Position numbers and translations under genes: made by a program
Notes under the pieces: model-generated
Databases searched by the model: none
What the model saw: only the letters and a program-made list of their open reading frames with translations
What the model was told of the DNA's origin: nothing
Part shown: positions 39,881 through 48,622 of the stretch, piece by piece
Layout: each line of letters opens with the position of its first letter
Numbering within the stretch: the first letter of the stretch is position 1
DNA from: Streptomyces sp. A2-16
GTDB taxonomy: Bacteria; Actinomycetota; Actinomycetes; Streptomycetales; Streptomycetaceae
Assembly: GCF_018128905.1 (NCBI RefSeq)
Contig: NZ_CP063808.1
Span: 9,114,001-9,178,000, forward strand
Reading direction: 5' to 3'
DNA: 64,000 nt

Positions 39881-40849
39881 ATGGTTGAACATCGCATGGT
39901 CGACGTGAACGGCATACGGCTGCACATCGCGGAGGAGGGCGAGGGGCCGCTCGTCGTGCTGCTGCACGGTTTCCCGGAGTCCTGGCACTCCTGGCGCCAC
40001 CAGTTCGGCCCGCTGGCCGCCGCCGGGTTCCGGGCGGTCGCGCCGGACCAGCGCGGATACGGCGCCGGCGACCACCCCGAGGACGTGTCGGCGTACAGCA
40101 TCCTCCACCTGGTCGGGGACGTCGTCGGGCTGGTCCACGCGCTGGGCGAGGAGACGGCGTTCGTCGTCGGGCACGACTGGGGAGCGCCGGTCGCCTGGCA
40201 CACCGCGCTGTTCCGGCCCGATGTGGTGCGCGGGGTCGCCGGGCTGAGCGTGCCGCCGCCGTTCCGGGGCGAGCGGCCCCCGCTCGTGACCATGCGCGAA
40301 CGGTTCGACGGCCACTTCTACTGGAACTACTTCGAGCGGCCCGGGGTCGCCGACGCCGAGTTCGGCGCGGACCCCCGCTCCGCCCTGCGCAGGCTGCTGG
40401 TCGGCGCCTCGGGCGACGGCGAGGGCGGCGGGCGCTACGAGCAGGCTCTGGTGACCGACCCGGACCGCGGCTGGCTCGCCGACATGCCCGACCCCGAGGT
40501 GCTCCCCGCCTGGCTCACCGAGGCCGACCTCGACGAGCTCGCCGGAAGCTACGCCAAGGGGTTCACCGGCGCCCTCAACTGGTACCGCAACCTGGACCGC
40601 AACTGGGAACTGACGGCGCCCTGGCACGGCGCGCGGGTCACCCCGCCCGCGCTCTACGTGTACGGCGACCGCGACCTGGTCCCGGCGTTCCCGGGCACCC
40701 CGGAACTCATCGAGGCGCTCCCGCGGCTGATGCCCAACCTGGTCCGCGACCCGGTCCTCCTGCCGGGCTGCGGCCACTGGACCCAGCAGGAACGGCCGGA
40801 CGAGGTGAACGCGGCGCTGGTGGAGTTCCTGACGGGGCTGCGGGGCTGA
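39881..40849 (+). CDS. Alpha/beta hydrolase, epoxide-hydrolase-like
   Basis: A 322-residue alpha/beta-fold hydrolase. It has the oxyanion motif HGFPESWHSW, the nucleophile Asp in GHDWGAPVAW (GxDxG), a cap domain, and the catalytic His in GCGHWTQQERP. An Asp nucleophile with a cap suggests an epoxide hydrolase or haloalkane dehalogenase type rather than an esterase. The ATG at 39881 is used; an ATG at 39869 is also in frame, and neither has a strong Shine-Dalgarno site. A weak promoter-like TTGCGT-N17-TATACA lies at 39835-39863. It follows the hydratase gene by 37 bp and probably shares its transcript. Confidence 0.82.
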   Translation: MVEHRMVDVNGIRLHIAEEGEGPLVVLLHGFPESWHSWRHQFGPLAAAGFRAVAPDQRGYGAGDHPEDVSAYSILHLVGDVVGLVHALGEETAFVVGHDWGAPVAWHTALFRPDVVRGVAGLSVPPPFRGERPPLVTMRERFDGHFYWNYFERPGVADAEFGADPRSALRRLLVGASGDGEGGGRYEQALVTDPDRGWLADMPDPEVLPAWLTEADLDELAGSYAKGFTGALNWYRNLDRNWELTAPWHGARVTPPALYVYGDRDLVPAFPGTPELIEALPRLMPNLVRDPVLLPGCGHWTQQERPDEVNAALVEFLTGLRG

Positions 40850-40852
40850 CGG

Positions 40853-41332
40853 TCAGTTCGTCACGTCGGCTTCCGGTGCGACCCGGCAGTGGTCGAGCTT
40901 CGCCAGGACGGCGGCGCCCGCCTTCACCTGGAGGTTCGCCGTGCCTTTCGCGGGCACCGTGATCTGCCTGGTCTGCGAGCTCAGCGCCGTGCCGGACGCG
41001 TCGTCGAAGGCGAACTCGACCTCGAAGGCGGCCTGGCGGCTGTTCGGGTTGGTGACCTCGACCGTCGCGTACGGGGTCGCCTTCGTCGCACAGCTCACCA
41101 GCACCGCTGTGCCGTCCCGGAGCGCCGAGGCGCGGCGGGTGCCGGTGGTGCGGGACGGCGTGTAGCTGTCGTGGTCCTGGCTGGAGCTGCTGCACCCCCC
41201 GCCGCCGTCACTGTCCCTGTGGCTGCTCTTGTGCCGCCCGCTGCTCTTGTGGCCGCTGGAGAAGCCCGTCAGCGCGAGCACCACCGTCGCCATGACCGCA
41301 GTGAATCTGAGAACACGCCCCCGTGAATGCAT
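40853..41332 (-). CDS. Small secreted hypothetical protein next to afsK
   Basis: A 159-residue protein with a short signal peptide (RFTAVMATVVLALTGFSSGH), a Ser/His/Lys/Asp-rich linker (residues 25-60), and a beta-sandwich-like domain with two cysteines (SCATKATPYATVEVTNPNSR). In Streptomyces an uncharacterised gene lies between afsS and afsK, and this is a plausible equivalent, by gene order only. It is encoded 34 bp downstream of afsK on the same strand. Function unknown. Confidence 0.7.
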   Translation of the reverse strand: MHSRGRVLRFTAVMATVVLALTGFSSGHKSSGRHKSSHRDSDGGGGCSSSSQDHDSYTPSRTTGTRRASALRDGTAVLVSCATKATPYATVEVTNPNSRQAAFEVEFAFDDASGTALSSQTRQITVPAKGTANLQVKAGAAVLAKLDHCRVAPEADVTN

Positions 41333-41366
41333 GCGATCACTCTAATGGGCGGCACCGACACCCGGC

Positions 41367-43718
41367 TCAGGTGGCCCGGGCCGTCCCCGTCCCCTTCTCC
41401 GCGTCCAGGGCGTACACGCACCGGTCCTTGCTGCACGCGTACACGACCCCGTCCCTGACCACCGGTGAGCCGGTGATCTCCCCGCCGGTCGCGAGCTTCC
41501 ACCGCAGACGGCCGTCGTCGGCCTTCAGGGTGTAGAGCAGATGGTCGGTGGACCCGAAGTGGATACGGCCCTCGGCGACCGCCGGCGCCCCCACGATGTC
41601 GCCGCCCGCCTGGAACCGCCACTTGGGCGTGCCGGTGACGGCGTCCAGCGTGTACAGGCCCTTGCCGCTGCCCACGTGCACATGGCCCCCGGCCACCAGC
41701 ACCGGCTCGACCGAGGCCCGGGCCTCGGTGGCGATGCGCCAGCGGTCGCGGCCGTCGGTCGCGTCGAGGGCGTACACCGTGCCGAGGTAGTCGGCGAGGT
41801 ACACCCCGCCGCCGGTCACGGCCGCGCCCGGCACGAAGGTCGGCGGGCACAGGAAGACCGCGGGAGCCTCGAAGTGCCAGCGCACCCGTCCGCTCGCCAC
41901 GTCCAGGGCCATGACGCGCGTCCCGGCCGAGATGTACACGAACCCGTCGTGGGCCTGGGCCACCCGGACCGGCACCCCGCCGCAGGAGGCCGCGTCACCG
42001 ATGGGGAACGCCCAGCGCTCCTCGCCGGTGCGGGCGTCCAGGGCGCGCAGGCGGCCCTCCTGCCAGACGTAGACGGTGCCCTCGTGGAGCGCGGGGCCCG
42101 CCTCCGGGGACTCGAAGTCGGTCTGGCAGCCGGCGATCTCCCAGAGCTTCTGCCCGTTGGAGGCCTCCCACGCCTGGACGCCGCCGCCGCGCGTGCCGGT
42201 GATGACGGTGCCGCGCTCGGCCTTGAGGGAGTACACCCAGGCGTCGGTGTTCAGCCGCCACTGGTCGGCGCCCTCGCGGGCGTCGAGGGCGAAGAGGGTG
42301 GGGCCGTCGGAGGCGTGGATACGGCCGTCCGCGACCGCCATCGACCAGGCCACGTCCCGTGTCTTGAAGCGGCGGCGACCGGTGCCGACGTCCAGGGCGT
42401 GCACCTCGAAGGAGGTCACGTAGACGAGGTCCCCGGCGACGGCCGGGGTGCCCCACACGTCGTTGGACATGCGGAAACGCCAGGGGCGCCAGCCGGTCGC
42501 GGTCTCCGGCGGCGCGGGCGGGGGCGCCGGTACGGCAGGGCCCACGGCGGCGTCGGTGCCGTTGACACCGGGACGCGGCCGGGACCAGGAGGCGACCAGG
42601 CCGGCCTCGGGCGGGGGCGCCTTCACGGCGGCGGCCCGGGCGTCGGCGACGCGCGGTCCGGGCCCGATGGGCACCTGCGCGCCGGCGAGGCGCACGGGGC
42701 CGGTGTCGGGGGCGCCGACGGGCGCGGGGGCGGGCGGCGCCGGATCGTAGGAGGGCGGCGGCGGTACGGCGGCGGGGCGGCCCCCGCCGCTGCGGGCACC
42801 GCCGGTCTGGGTGGGCGCCGGGCGTCCGCCGCGCCGCGTCTCGATGAGGGCCACGGCCTTCTCGGGCAGCCACGCCGAGGCCGTACCGCTGTCGTCGGAG
42901 CCGGAGCCGAAGAGGTGGGGTGCCAGCTGGGCCTGGAGGTCGGCCGGGTTGGGGCGGGCGGTGGCCTCCATCTGCATGCAGGACTCGATGAGCGGCCGCA
43001 GCTCGTCCGGGAGGCCTTCGAGGTCGGGGCCCTCGCGGAGCAGCATGAACACCGTCTCGACCGGGTTGGCGCCGTGGAAGGGCGGGTGGCCGGTGGCGGC
43101 GAAGACCAGCATGGAGCCGAGCGAGAAGACGTCGCTGGCGCCGGTGACGCTGCGGGAGTCCTTCGCCTGCTCGGGGGACATGTAGGCGGGGGTCCCGACG
43201 GCGACGTTGGTCATCGTCAAACGGGTGTTCGAGACCCCGGACGCGATGCCGAAGTCGATCACCCGGGGGCCGTCCTCCACGACGAGGACGTTGGAGGGCT
43301 TGAGGTCGCGGTGGACGAGACCGGCGCCATGGATGGACTGCAGGGCCTCCGCGACACCCGCCGCGAACCAGCGCACCGCCTGGGCCGGGAGCGGCCCGCA
43401 CTCGTTCACTATCTCCTCGAGGGAGGGCGCGGGGACGTACGCGGTGGCCAGCCACGGCACGGCCGCGCGCGGGTCTGCGTCGACCACGGCCGCCGTGTAG
43501 AAGCCGGAGACCGCCCGGGCCGCCTCCACCTCGCGGGTGAAGCGGACGCGGAAGAGCTGGTCCTCGGCGAGCTCCGTGCGGACCGTCTTGATCGCCACCC
43601 GCCGGCCCGACGCCGAGCGCGCGAGATAGACCAGCCCCATGCCGCCGGCACCCAGCCGCCCCAGTACCTCGAACGGCCCGATCCTGCGCGGATCGTGCTG
43701 CGTCAGCTGATCCACCAC
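41367..43718 (-). CDS. afsK: Serine/threonine protein kinase AfsK
   Basis: A 783-residue kinase recognised as AfsK. The Hanks-type kinase domain (residues 1 to about 280) has GRLGAGGMG, Lys44 in VAIK, HRDLKPSN, DFG in VIDFGIAS and APE-like SPEQ. The activation-loop Thr in RLTMTN is residue 168, matching the known autophosphorylation site. A Pro-rich linker follows, then beta-propeller PQQ-type repeats (GGHVHVGSGKGLYTLDAVTG is one). AfsK senses a signal, phosphorylates AfsR and also controls hyphal branching. The GTG at 43718, with GGGGAGG eight or so bases before, gives MVDQLTQHD. The identification is strong. Confidence 0.95.
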   Translation of the reverse strand: MVDQLTQHDPRRIGPFEVLGRLGAGGMGLVYLARSASGRRVAIKTVRTELAEDQLFRVRFTREVEAARAVSGFYTAAVVDADPRAAVPWLATAYVPAPSLEEIVNECGPLPAQAVRWFAAGVAEALQSIHGAGLVHRDLKPSNVLVVEDGPRVIDFGIASGVSNTRLTMTNVAVGTPAYMSPEQAKDSRSVTGASDVFSLGSMLVFAATGHPPFHGANPVETVFMLLREGPDLEGLPDELRPLIESCMQMEATARPNPADLQAQLAPHLFGSGSDDSGTASAWLPEKAVALIETRRGGRPAPTQTGGARSGGGRPAAVPPPPSYDPAPPAPAPVGAPDTGPVRLAGAQVPIGPGPRVADARAAAVKAPPPEAGLVASWSRPRPGVNGTDAAVGPAVPAPPPAPPETATGWRPWRFRMSNDVWGTPAVAGDLVYVTSFEVHALDVGTGRRRFKTRDVAWSMAVADGRIHASDGPTLFALDAREGADQWRLNTDAWVYSLKAERGTVITGTRGGGVQAWEASNGQKLWEIAGCQTDFESPEAGPALHEGTVYVWQEGRLRALDARTGEERWAFPIGDAASCGGVPVRVAQAHDGFVYISAGTRVMALDVASGRVRWHFEAPAVFLCPPTFVPGAAVTGGGVYLADYLGTVYALDATDGRDRWRIATEARASVEPVLVAGGHVHVGSGKGLYTLDAVTGTPKWRFQAGGDIVGAPAVAEGRIHFGSTDHLLYTLKADDGRLRWKLATGGEITGSPVVRDGVVYACSKDRCVYALDAEKGTGTARAT

Positions 43719-43889
43719 TCTGCCTGCCACCTCCCCGTACAAGCCGCGCCACCCACATATGTACGCGACCCCGTGCAGCGTCTCACCACCGCACCGCCAT
43801 GGCGGCACGCGACCCTGATTCTTCCTGGCCGGAGGCCTGGTGGCGAACCCGGGGTCAAATGGGGTGTCTCACATCAAAGCAGGCACCTT

Positions 43890-44633
43890 CTACCGCCCGG
43901 GCCGCTCCATGATGGCGAACGACGCCCCTTGATTGTCGGTGACGACGGCCACTTTTCCGTACGACGTCTCGAATGGCGGCGCCTGGACCCGTCCGCCGAG
44001 CCGGCCGACCGTCCCGAGCGCCTCCTCACAGTCCTCGACACCGAAGTGCACGAGGAAGTGGGGCGGCATCTCGGCGGGGAAGACGTTGGCGACCGGGGCA
44101 CGGCCGAAGTCGGGGTGGGCACCGGGGCCGAACAGGGCCTCGTGGAAGAGTCCGCCGTAGAAGGTGTTGGCGGCCTCGGTGTCCCGGGCGTACAGCTCCG
44201 CCCAGGTGAAGGCGCCGGGCTCGTGCCGGACCCCGAAGCCCTGGTGGCTGCCGGGCTCCCACAGGGCGAAGACGGCCCCCTCCGGGTCGGTGACCAGCGC
44301 GGAGACGCCCAGGTCGCCCACCGGCACGGGCGCGGTGACGACCTGTCCGCCGGCCGCCCAGATCCGGTCCGCGAGGCCCTCGATGTCCGGGGTGGAGAAG
44401 TACACCGTCCACACGGTGGGCATCCGCCCGTCCGTCTTGTGGGCGAGGGCGGCGACGGGGCGGCCCTTGTGGTGGGCCCACACGGAACCGCCGTGGGCGT
44501 CCTTGAACGTCCACCCGAAGAGCTCACCGTAGAACCGCTTCCCGGCGGCCACGTCGGGCAGCTGCGCGTCCACCCAGCAGGGGACGCCCTCGCCGTATCC
44601 CGTTCCGTCTGCGGATGCCCTGTTTTCGGCCAT
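43890..44633 (-). CDS. kbpA: VOC-family protein, probable KbpA (AfsK-binding protein)
   Basis: A 247-residue protein with two vicinal-oxygen-chelate (glyoxalase-like) modules. The first includes FYGELFGWTFKDAHGGSVWA and the second includes FYGGLFHEALFGPGAHPDFG. In Streptomyces coelicolor kbpA lies next to afsK and encodes a protein of about 250 residues that inhibits AfsK autophosphorylation. The size and adjacency (171 bp upstream of afsK, same strand) fit, but I am naming it from gene order and size, not from sequence comparison. An enzyme role (dioxygenase or lyase) remains possible. Confidence 0.7.
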   Translation of the reverse strand: MAENRASADGTGYGEGVPCWVDAQLPDVAAGKRFYGELFGWTFKDAHGGSVWAHHKGRPVAALAHKTDGRMPTVWTVYFSTPDIEGLADRIWAAGGQVVTAPVPVGDLGVSALVTDPEGAVFALWEPGSHQGFGVRHEPGAFTWAELYARDTEAANTFYGGLFHEALFGPGAHPDFGRAPVANVFPAEMPPHFLVHFGVEDCEEALGTVGRLGGRVQAPPFETSYGKVAVVTDNQGASFAIMERPGR

Positions 44634-44748
44634 ACCGTCAAAGTAACGGCGACGCACGCACCCCGCAGGACCAGGCACACCCGCCTCCCGGACCCCGTGC
44701 ACCCCATTTGCAGTCGGCCGAATCGCGCTCCGATCACCCCTCGGTAAG

Positions 44749-44763
44749 CTGACGGCATGACAG
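44749..44763. promoter_or_regulatory. Imperfect palindrome CTGAC-GGCAT-GACAG overlapping the TetR start codon
   Basis: It matches the regulon dyad except for one base in the second arm (GACAG for GTCAG). The ATG at 44757 lies inside it. It could be an autoregulatory site, or chance, since the coding start fixes part of the sequence. Confidence 0.3.
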
Positions 44764-45404
44764 GACAAGTGCGTACCGTCGACGGCCGTGTGGCCGGTCG
44801 GCGTGGGCAGGCGACCCGGCAGAAGCTGCTCGACTGCCTCAGCGAGATGCTCAGCTCCTCCCCTTACCGGGACGTCAAAGTCATCGATGTCGCCCGGAAG
44901 GCGGGCACTTCACCCGCGACCTTCTACCAGTACTTCCCCGACGTCGAGGGCGCCGTACTGGAGATCGCCGAGCAAATGGCCACCGAGGGCGGCCAGTTGA
45001 CACAGTTGCTCGACGGCCGGTCGTGGGTCGGCAAGGCGGGCTGGCAGACCGCGCAGGAACTCGTGGACGGTTTCCTGGAGTTCTGGCGCAGGAACGACGC
45101 CATCCTGCGCGTGGTCGACCTCGGGGCCGCCGAGGGCGACAAGCGCTTCTACAAGATCCGCATGAAGATCCTCAATTCGGTGAACAACTCCCTCGCGGAC
45201 GCGGTCGCCGAGCTCCAGTCCAAGGGCAGGGTCGACAAGGACGTCAACCCGGCGGCGGTGGCCGGTTCGCTGGTCGCGATGCTCGCGGCGGTGGCCTCGC
45301 ACCAGAAGGGCTTCCAGACCTGGGGCGTCAAACAGGCCGAACTCAAGCCGAATCTGGCGCTGTTGGTGCACCTCGGCGTGACCGGCAAGAAGCCGACGAA
45401 GTAA
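44757..45404 (+). CDS. TetR-family transcriptional regulator
   Basis: A 215-residue TetR regulator. The N-terminal helix-turn-helix is in ATRQKLLDCLSEMLSSSPYR followed by VIDVARKAGTSPATFYQYFPD, the family signature. The C-terminal ligand domain is unremarkable to the eye. It is divergent from the kbpA gene across 123 bp and ends before a terminator. It is the only TetR-type gene in the window and is therefore a candidate for binding the CTGAC-N5-GTCAG sites, which have the size expected for a TetR dyad. No sequence feature proves this. Confidence 0.9.
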   Translation: MTGQVRTVDGRVAGRRGQATRQKLLDCLSEMLSSSPYRDVKVIDVARKAGTSPATFYQYFPDVEGAVLEIAEQMATEGGQLTQLLDGRSWVGKAGWQTAQELVDGFLEFWRRNDAILRVVDLGAAEGDKRFYKIRMKILNSVNNSLADAVAELQSKGRVDKDVNPAAVAGSLVAMLAAVASHQKGFQTWGVKQAELKPNLALLVHLGVTGKKPTK

Positions 45405-45426
45405 CGGCCCGGTTCGAGTCCTGTCT

Positions 45427-45464
45427 GACGGGCGGCTGTCCACACCGGTGGGCGGCCGCCCGTC
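45427..45464. terminator. Hairpin terminator between the TetR gene and the converging nitroreductase gene
   Basis: The 10-bp arms gacgggcggc and gccgcccgtc pair perfectly around an 18-base loop that can pair internally. It lies in the 72-bp gap between the two converging genes and can serve both. Confidence 0.7.
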
Positions 45465-45476
45465 GTGCGTCCGGGA

Positions 45477-45947
45477 TCACCTCCGGGCGATCCTGAAGAG
45501 CCGGATCTCCCGCTCCACCCGCGCCTGATAGGTGGCGTACGGCGGCCAGAACGCCAGCGCGGTCTTCCAGACGGCCGCCCGCTCCTCCCCCGTCAGCAGG
45601 GTCGCCGTGACCGGGATGTCCGCGCCCTTCCAGCTGACCTCGGCCTCGGGATGGGCGAGGAGGTTGGCGGTCCAGGCGGGATGACCGTCGCGGCCGAAGT
45701 TGGAGCCGATGAGGATCCAGGTACGGCCCTCCTCCTCGGGCATGCAGGCGAGCGGGGTCCGCCGGGCCAGCCCGCTCCGCGCACCCGTCGAGGTGAGCAC
45801 CACCCCCGGCAGCATCTGCGCGCTGAGCAGGACCTTCCCCCGGGTGAGCCGGTGCACGGCCCGGTCCAGGGCCGGGATCACATGGGGCGCCACCTTGGCG
45901 AAGCCGCGCGTGGACGACACCTTCTGGACCACTCTCGCGCCGATCAC
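45477..45947 (-). CDS. Nitroreductase-family (Ddn-like) protein
   Basis: A 156-residue DUF385-type split-barrel protein. It has LLSAQMLPGVVLTSTGARSG, PLACMPEEEGRTWILIGSNF and GHPAWTANLLAHPEAEV, the family hallmarks. F420H2-dependent reduction is likely from the family. Its start overlaps the stop of the acyl-CoA dehydrogenase gene (ATGA), so the two are translationally coupled and presumably work on the same pathway. It differs in sequence from the related protein at 22783. Confidence 0.86.
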   Translation of the reverse strand: MIGARVVQKVSSTRGFAKVAPHVIPALDRAVHRLTRGKVLLSAQMLPGVVLTSTGARSGLARRTPLACMPEEEGRTWILIGSNFGRDGHPAWTANLLAHPEAEVSWKGADIPVTATLLTGEERAAVWKTALAFWPPYATYQARVEREIRLFRIARR

Positions 45948-47176
45948 ACCGACACCTCCGTCCGTGAGAAGAGCCGCGCGGTGTCGGCGGCGTGTGCCCG
46001 CAGCCGGTGCGTCGGCCCGAAGAGCAGATCATCTCCGGCGGCCCGTTTGAAGTACAGCTGCGCCTGGTGCTCCCAGGTGAACCCGATGCCCCCGTGCAGC
46101 TGGATCGCCTCGGCGGCGGCGGTGCGCAGGGCCTCGAGGGCCTGGGCGAGGGCCAGCCCGCCGACCCGCTGCTCCTCGCCGGCGGCGGCCCAGGCGGCGA
46201 AGTAGGCCGCGGAGCGCGCCGCCTGGAGCTGGACGTACACATCGGCGAGCCGGTGCTTGACGGCCTGGAAGGACCCGATCGGCCGCCCGAACTGCTCCCG
46301 CTGCTTGACGTACTCGACGGTCGTCTCGAGCGCGCGGTCGGCGGCCCCGACGGCCTCACAGGCCAGGACGGCGGCGGCGGTGTCCCCCACGCGGGCGAGG
46401 GCCCCGGGAACGGCGTCCCCGTCGTCGCCGAGCAGTTCGGCCTCCACGTCCCGGAGTTGGACACGGGCCTGGGGGCGAGTGGCGTCGAGGGCGGTCTGCC
46501 GGGTGCGCACCAGCCCGGGGGCGTCACCGGGGACGAGGAAGAGCAGGGTGCGGGAGCGGGCGAAGCCTCCGGCATGCGCGGCGACGAGGAGGAGCCCGGC
46601 GCTGTGCCCGTCGAGCACCTGGTCGACCTGGCCGTAGAGCCGCCAGCCGGGGACGGAGGGCCGTCCCGCGGACCCGGGGCCCGGATCGGCGACCCTGTCG
46701 GCCGCGGTGATGCGGCGGGCCTGGACGCCGCCCGCGCGGCCTCCGCCGGCCCACTCGCCGGTGTTGTCGGCGGTCAGTCCCAGCGCCGCGCCCGGCGGTG
46801 CCGCCAAGGTCGCGGTCAAGGTGCCCGAGGCGATCCGGGGCAGCAGGTCCGCGCGCTGCGTGTCCGTGCCGAGGGCCAGCACCAGTGGGGCCGCCAGTAC
46901 CGCCGTGCCCAGCAGCGGCGAGCCCGCCAGTACCCGGCCGGTCTCCTCGCAGGCCAGCGCCAGTTCGGTGACCGAGCACCCGACACCGCCGTACGCCTCG
47001 GGAAGCGCGAGCCCCGGCAGGCCCAGCTGTTCGGCGAGGGCCGTCCACAGTGCCGGGTCGTGGCCCGCCGGGGTGTCGACCGCGCTCCGCAGGGCCTCGG
47101 GTCCGCACCGCCTCCGCAGCAGTTCCCGCAACGCGCTTCGGATCTCGTCCTGTTCGGCGGTGAAGCGAGCGTCCAT
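45944..47176 (-). CDS. Acyl-CoA dehydrogenase family protein
   Basis: A 410-residue flavoenzyme of the acyl-CoA dehydrogenase fold. An N-terminal helical domain (TAEQDEIRSALRELLRRRCG, GLPGLALPEAYGGVGCSVTE) precedes the beta domain and a C-terminal helical domain with QFGRPIGSFQAVKHRLADVY and IQLHGGIGFTWEHQAQLYFK. It would introduce the alpha-beta double bond into an acyl-CoA. In steroid catabolism such enzymes often work as FadE heterodimers, so a partner may exist outside the window. It is divergent from the second Ltp gene across 81 bp with a palindrome at 47200. Confidence 0.9.
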   Translation of the reverse strand: MDARFTAEQDEIRSALRELLRRRCGPEALRSAVDTPAGHDPALWTALAEQLGLPGLALPEAYGGVGCSVTELALACEETGRVLAGSPLLGTAVLAAPLVLALGTDTQRADLLPRIASGTLTATLAAPPGAALGLTADNTGEWAGGGRAGGVQARRITAADRVADPGPGSAGRPSVPGWRLYGQVDQVLDGHSAGLLLVAAHAGGFARSRTLLFLVPGDAPGLVRTRQTALDATRPQARVQLRDVEAELLGDDGDAVPGALARVGDTAAAVLACEAVGAADRALETTVEYVKQREQFGRPIGSFQAVKHRLADVYVQLQAARSAAYFAAWAAAGEEQRVGGLALAQALEALRTAAAEAIQLHGGIGFTWEHQAQLYFKRAAGDDLLFGPTHRLRAHAADTARLFSRTEVSV

Positions 47177-47199
47177 GGCTCTTCCTCTTCCCTCCCGAT

Positions 47200-47214
47200 C
47201 TGACGGTCCGTCAT
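47200..47214. promoter_or_regulatory. Operator-like palindrome CTGAC-GGTCC-GTCAT (site 7)
   Basis: Same spacer as site 4, with one mismatch at the last base. It lies in the divergent gap between the acyl-CoA dehydrogenase gene (start 47176) and the Ltp gene (start 47258). Confidence 0.7.
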
Positions 47215-47257
47215 ATTAGGAGCGCCCGCACCAGATGCCCAGAGGCAGGAGCCCTTC

Positions 47258-48427
47258 ATGCCCCCAGGGAGCCGGAAAGTCGCGATCACCGGCGTGGCCC
47301 TGGCCGACTGCGGCCGCGTGGACGGCACGACCCCCTACGCCCTGCACGCCCAGGCCGCCCGCCGCGCCCTCGCCGACGCGGGCCTGGACCGTGAACTGGT
47401 CGACGGCCTGGCCTCGGCCGGCACCGGCACCCTCGCCCCCGCCGAGATCGCCGAGTACCTGGGCCTGCGCCCCACCTGGGTCGACTCGACCTCGGTGGGC
47501 GGCTCCACCTGGGAGGTCATGGCGGCCCACGCGGCCGACGCGATCGCCGCCGGACACGCGAACGCCGTCCTGCTGGTCTACGGCTCCACGGCCCGCGCCG
47601 ACATCAAGGAGGGCCGCCGCACCGGAACCCTCTCCTTCGGCGCCCGCGGCCCGCTCCAGTTCGAGGTGCCCTACGGCCACACCCTGATCGCCAAGTACGC
47701 GATGGCGGCCCGCCGCCACATGATCGAACACGGCACGACCATCGAGCAGCTGGCGGAGATCGCGGTGCAGGCGCGGGCCAACGCGGCGCTCAACCCGGAG
47801 GCGATGTTCCGGGACCCGATCACGGTCGACGACGTCCTGTCCGGACCGATGATCGCGGACCCCTTCACCAAGCTGCACTGCTGTCTGCGCTCCGACGGGG
47901 GCGCGGCGGTGCTGCTGGTGGCCGAGGAGTACGCACGGGACTGCCGCACCGCTCCCGTCTGGGTGCTCGGCACCGGGGAGTTCGTCTCGCACGTCAGCAT
48001 GTCCGAGTGGCCCGACTTCACGGTCTCCCCGGCGGCGGTGAGCGGACGGCTGGCCTTCGAGCGGGCGGGGGTGCGCCCCGAGGAGATCGAACTCGCCGAG
48101 ATCTACGACGCGTTCACCTACATGACACTGGTGACGCTGGAGGACCTCGGCTTCTGCGCCAAGGGCGAGGGCGGCTCCTTCGTGGAGAAGGGGCGGCTCA
48201 GGGTCGAGGGCGGGGACCTGCCGGTGAACACGGACGGCGGCGGACTGTCCGCCCAGCACCCCGGCATGCGGGGGCTGTTCCTGCTGGTGGAGGCCGTACG
48301 GCAGCTGCGCGGCGAGGCGGGGGCCCGGCAGGTGCGGCGCCGGGACGGCTCGGCGCCGGGGCTGGCGGTGGCGTCCGGGACGGGGGGCTGGTTCTGCTCG
48401 TCGGGGACGGTGGTGCTGGGCAGTTAG
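47258..48427 (+). CDS. Lipid-transfer protein / thiolase-like, second copy
   Basis: A 389-residue Ltp/thiolase-fold protein. It starts VAITGVALADCGRVDGTTPY and has the conserved Tyr in EIYDAFTYM and VNTDGGGLSAQHPG near the end. The region matching the thiolase nucleophile is VGGSTWEVMAAHAAD, without a Cys, so it may be a retro-aldolase rather than a thiolase. It is divergent from the acyl-CoA dehydrogenase gene and shares palindrome site 7. Unlike the copy at 37513 it has no DUF35 neighbour; the DUF35 gene at 56088 could be its partner. The ATG is preceded by the purine-rich AGGAGC. Confidence 0.86.
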   Translation: MPPGSRKVAITGVALADCGRVDGTTPYALHAQAARRALADAGLDRELVDGLASAGTGTLAPAEIAEYLGLRPTWVDSTSVGGSTWEVMAAHAADAIAAGHANAVLLVYGSTARADIKEGRRTGTLSFGARGPLQFEVPYGHTLIAKYAMAARRHMIEHGTTIEQLAEIAVQARANAALNPEAMFRDPITVDDVLSGPMIADPFTKLHCCLRSDGGAAVLLVAEEYARDCRTAPVWVLGTGEFVSHVSMSEWPDFTVSPAAVSGRLAFERAGVRPEEIELAEIYDAFTYMTLVTLEDLGFCAKGEGGSFVEKGRLRVEGGDLPVNTDGGGLSAQHPGMRGLFLLVEAVRQLRGEAGARQVRRRDGSAPGLAVASGTGGWFCSSGTVVLGS

Positions 48428-48622
48428 GGTCCGTCATCGAGGGACTCCCACGTTTGCCGGCAAGGTCCACGTGGACCGCCAACTGCCGTGGCCGAAGGGG
48501 GCATTGGCACTCCTCGGCCACAGGAATCCCTTGAGCCGGTTTCGGCGCAGCGCCCACTCTGATCACTGGCTTCCGCTCACCAGGCCGGAAGCGTCGTCAG
48601 TGTTCAGGGGAGGACGCCACCC

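Noticed and set aside
40848..40858. CTGACGGTCAG at the end of the alpha/beta hydrolase gene
   Set aside because: The spacer is only one base and it lies at converging gene ends, so chance is likely.
41541..44747. Long plus-strand frame opposite afsK and kbpA
   Set aside because: It runs across two real genes on the other strand and their gap and has no domain content.
32081..45404. A biosynthetic gene cluster controlled by afsR/afsS
   Set aside because: No polyketide, peptide or terpene synthase genes are present; afsK, afsR and afsS are global regulators.
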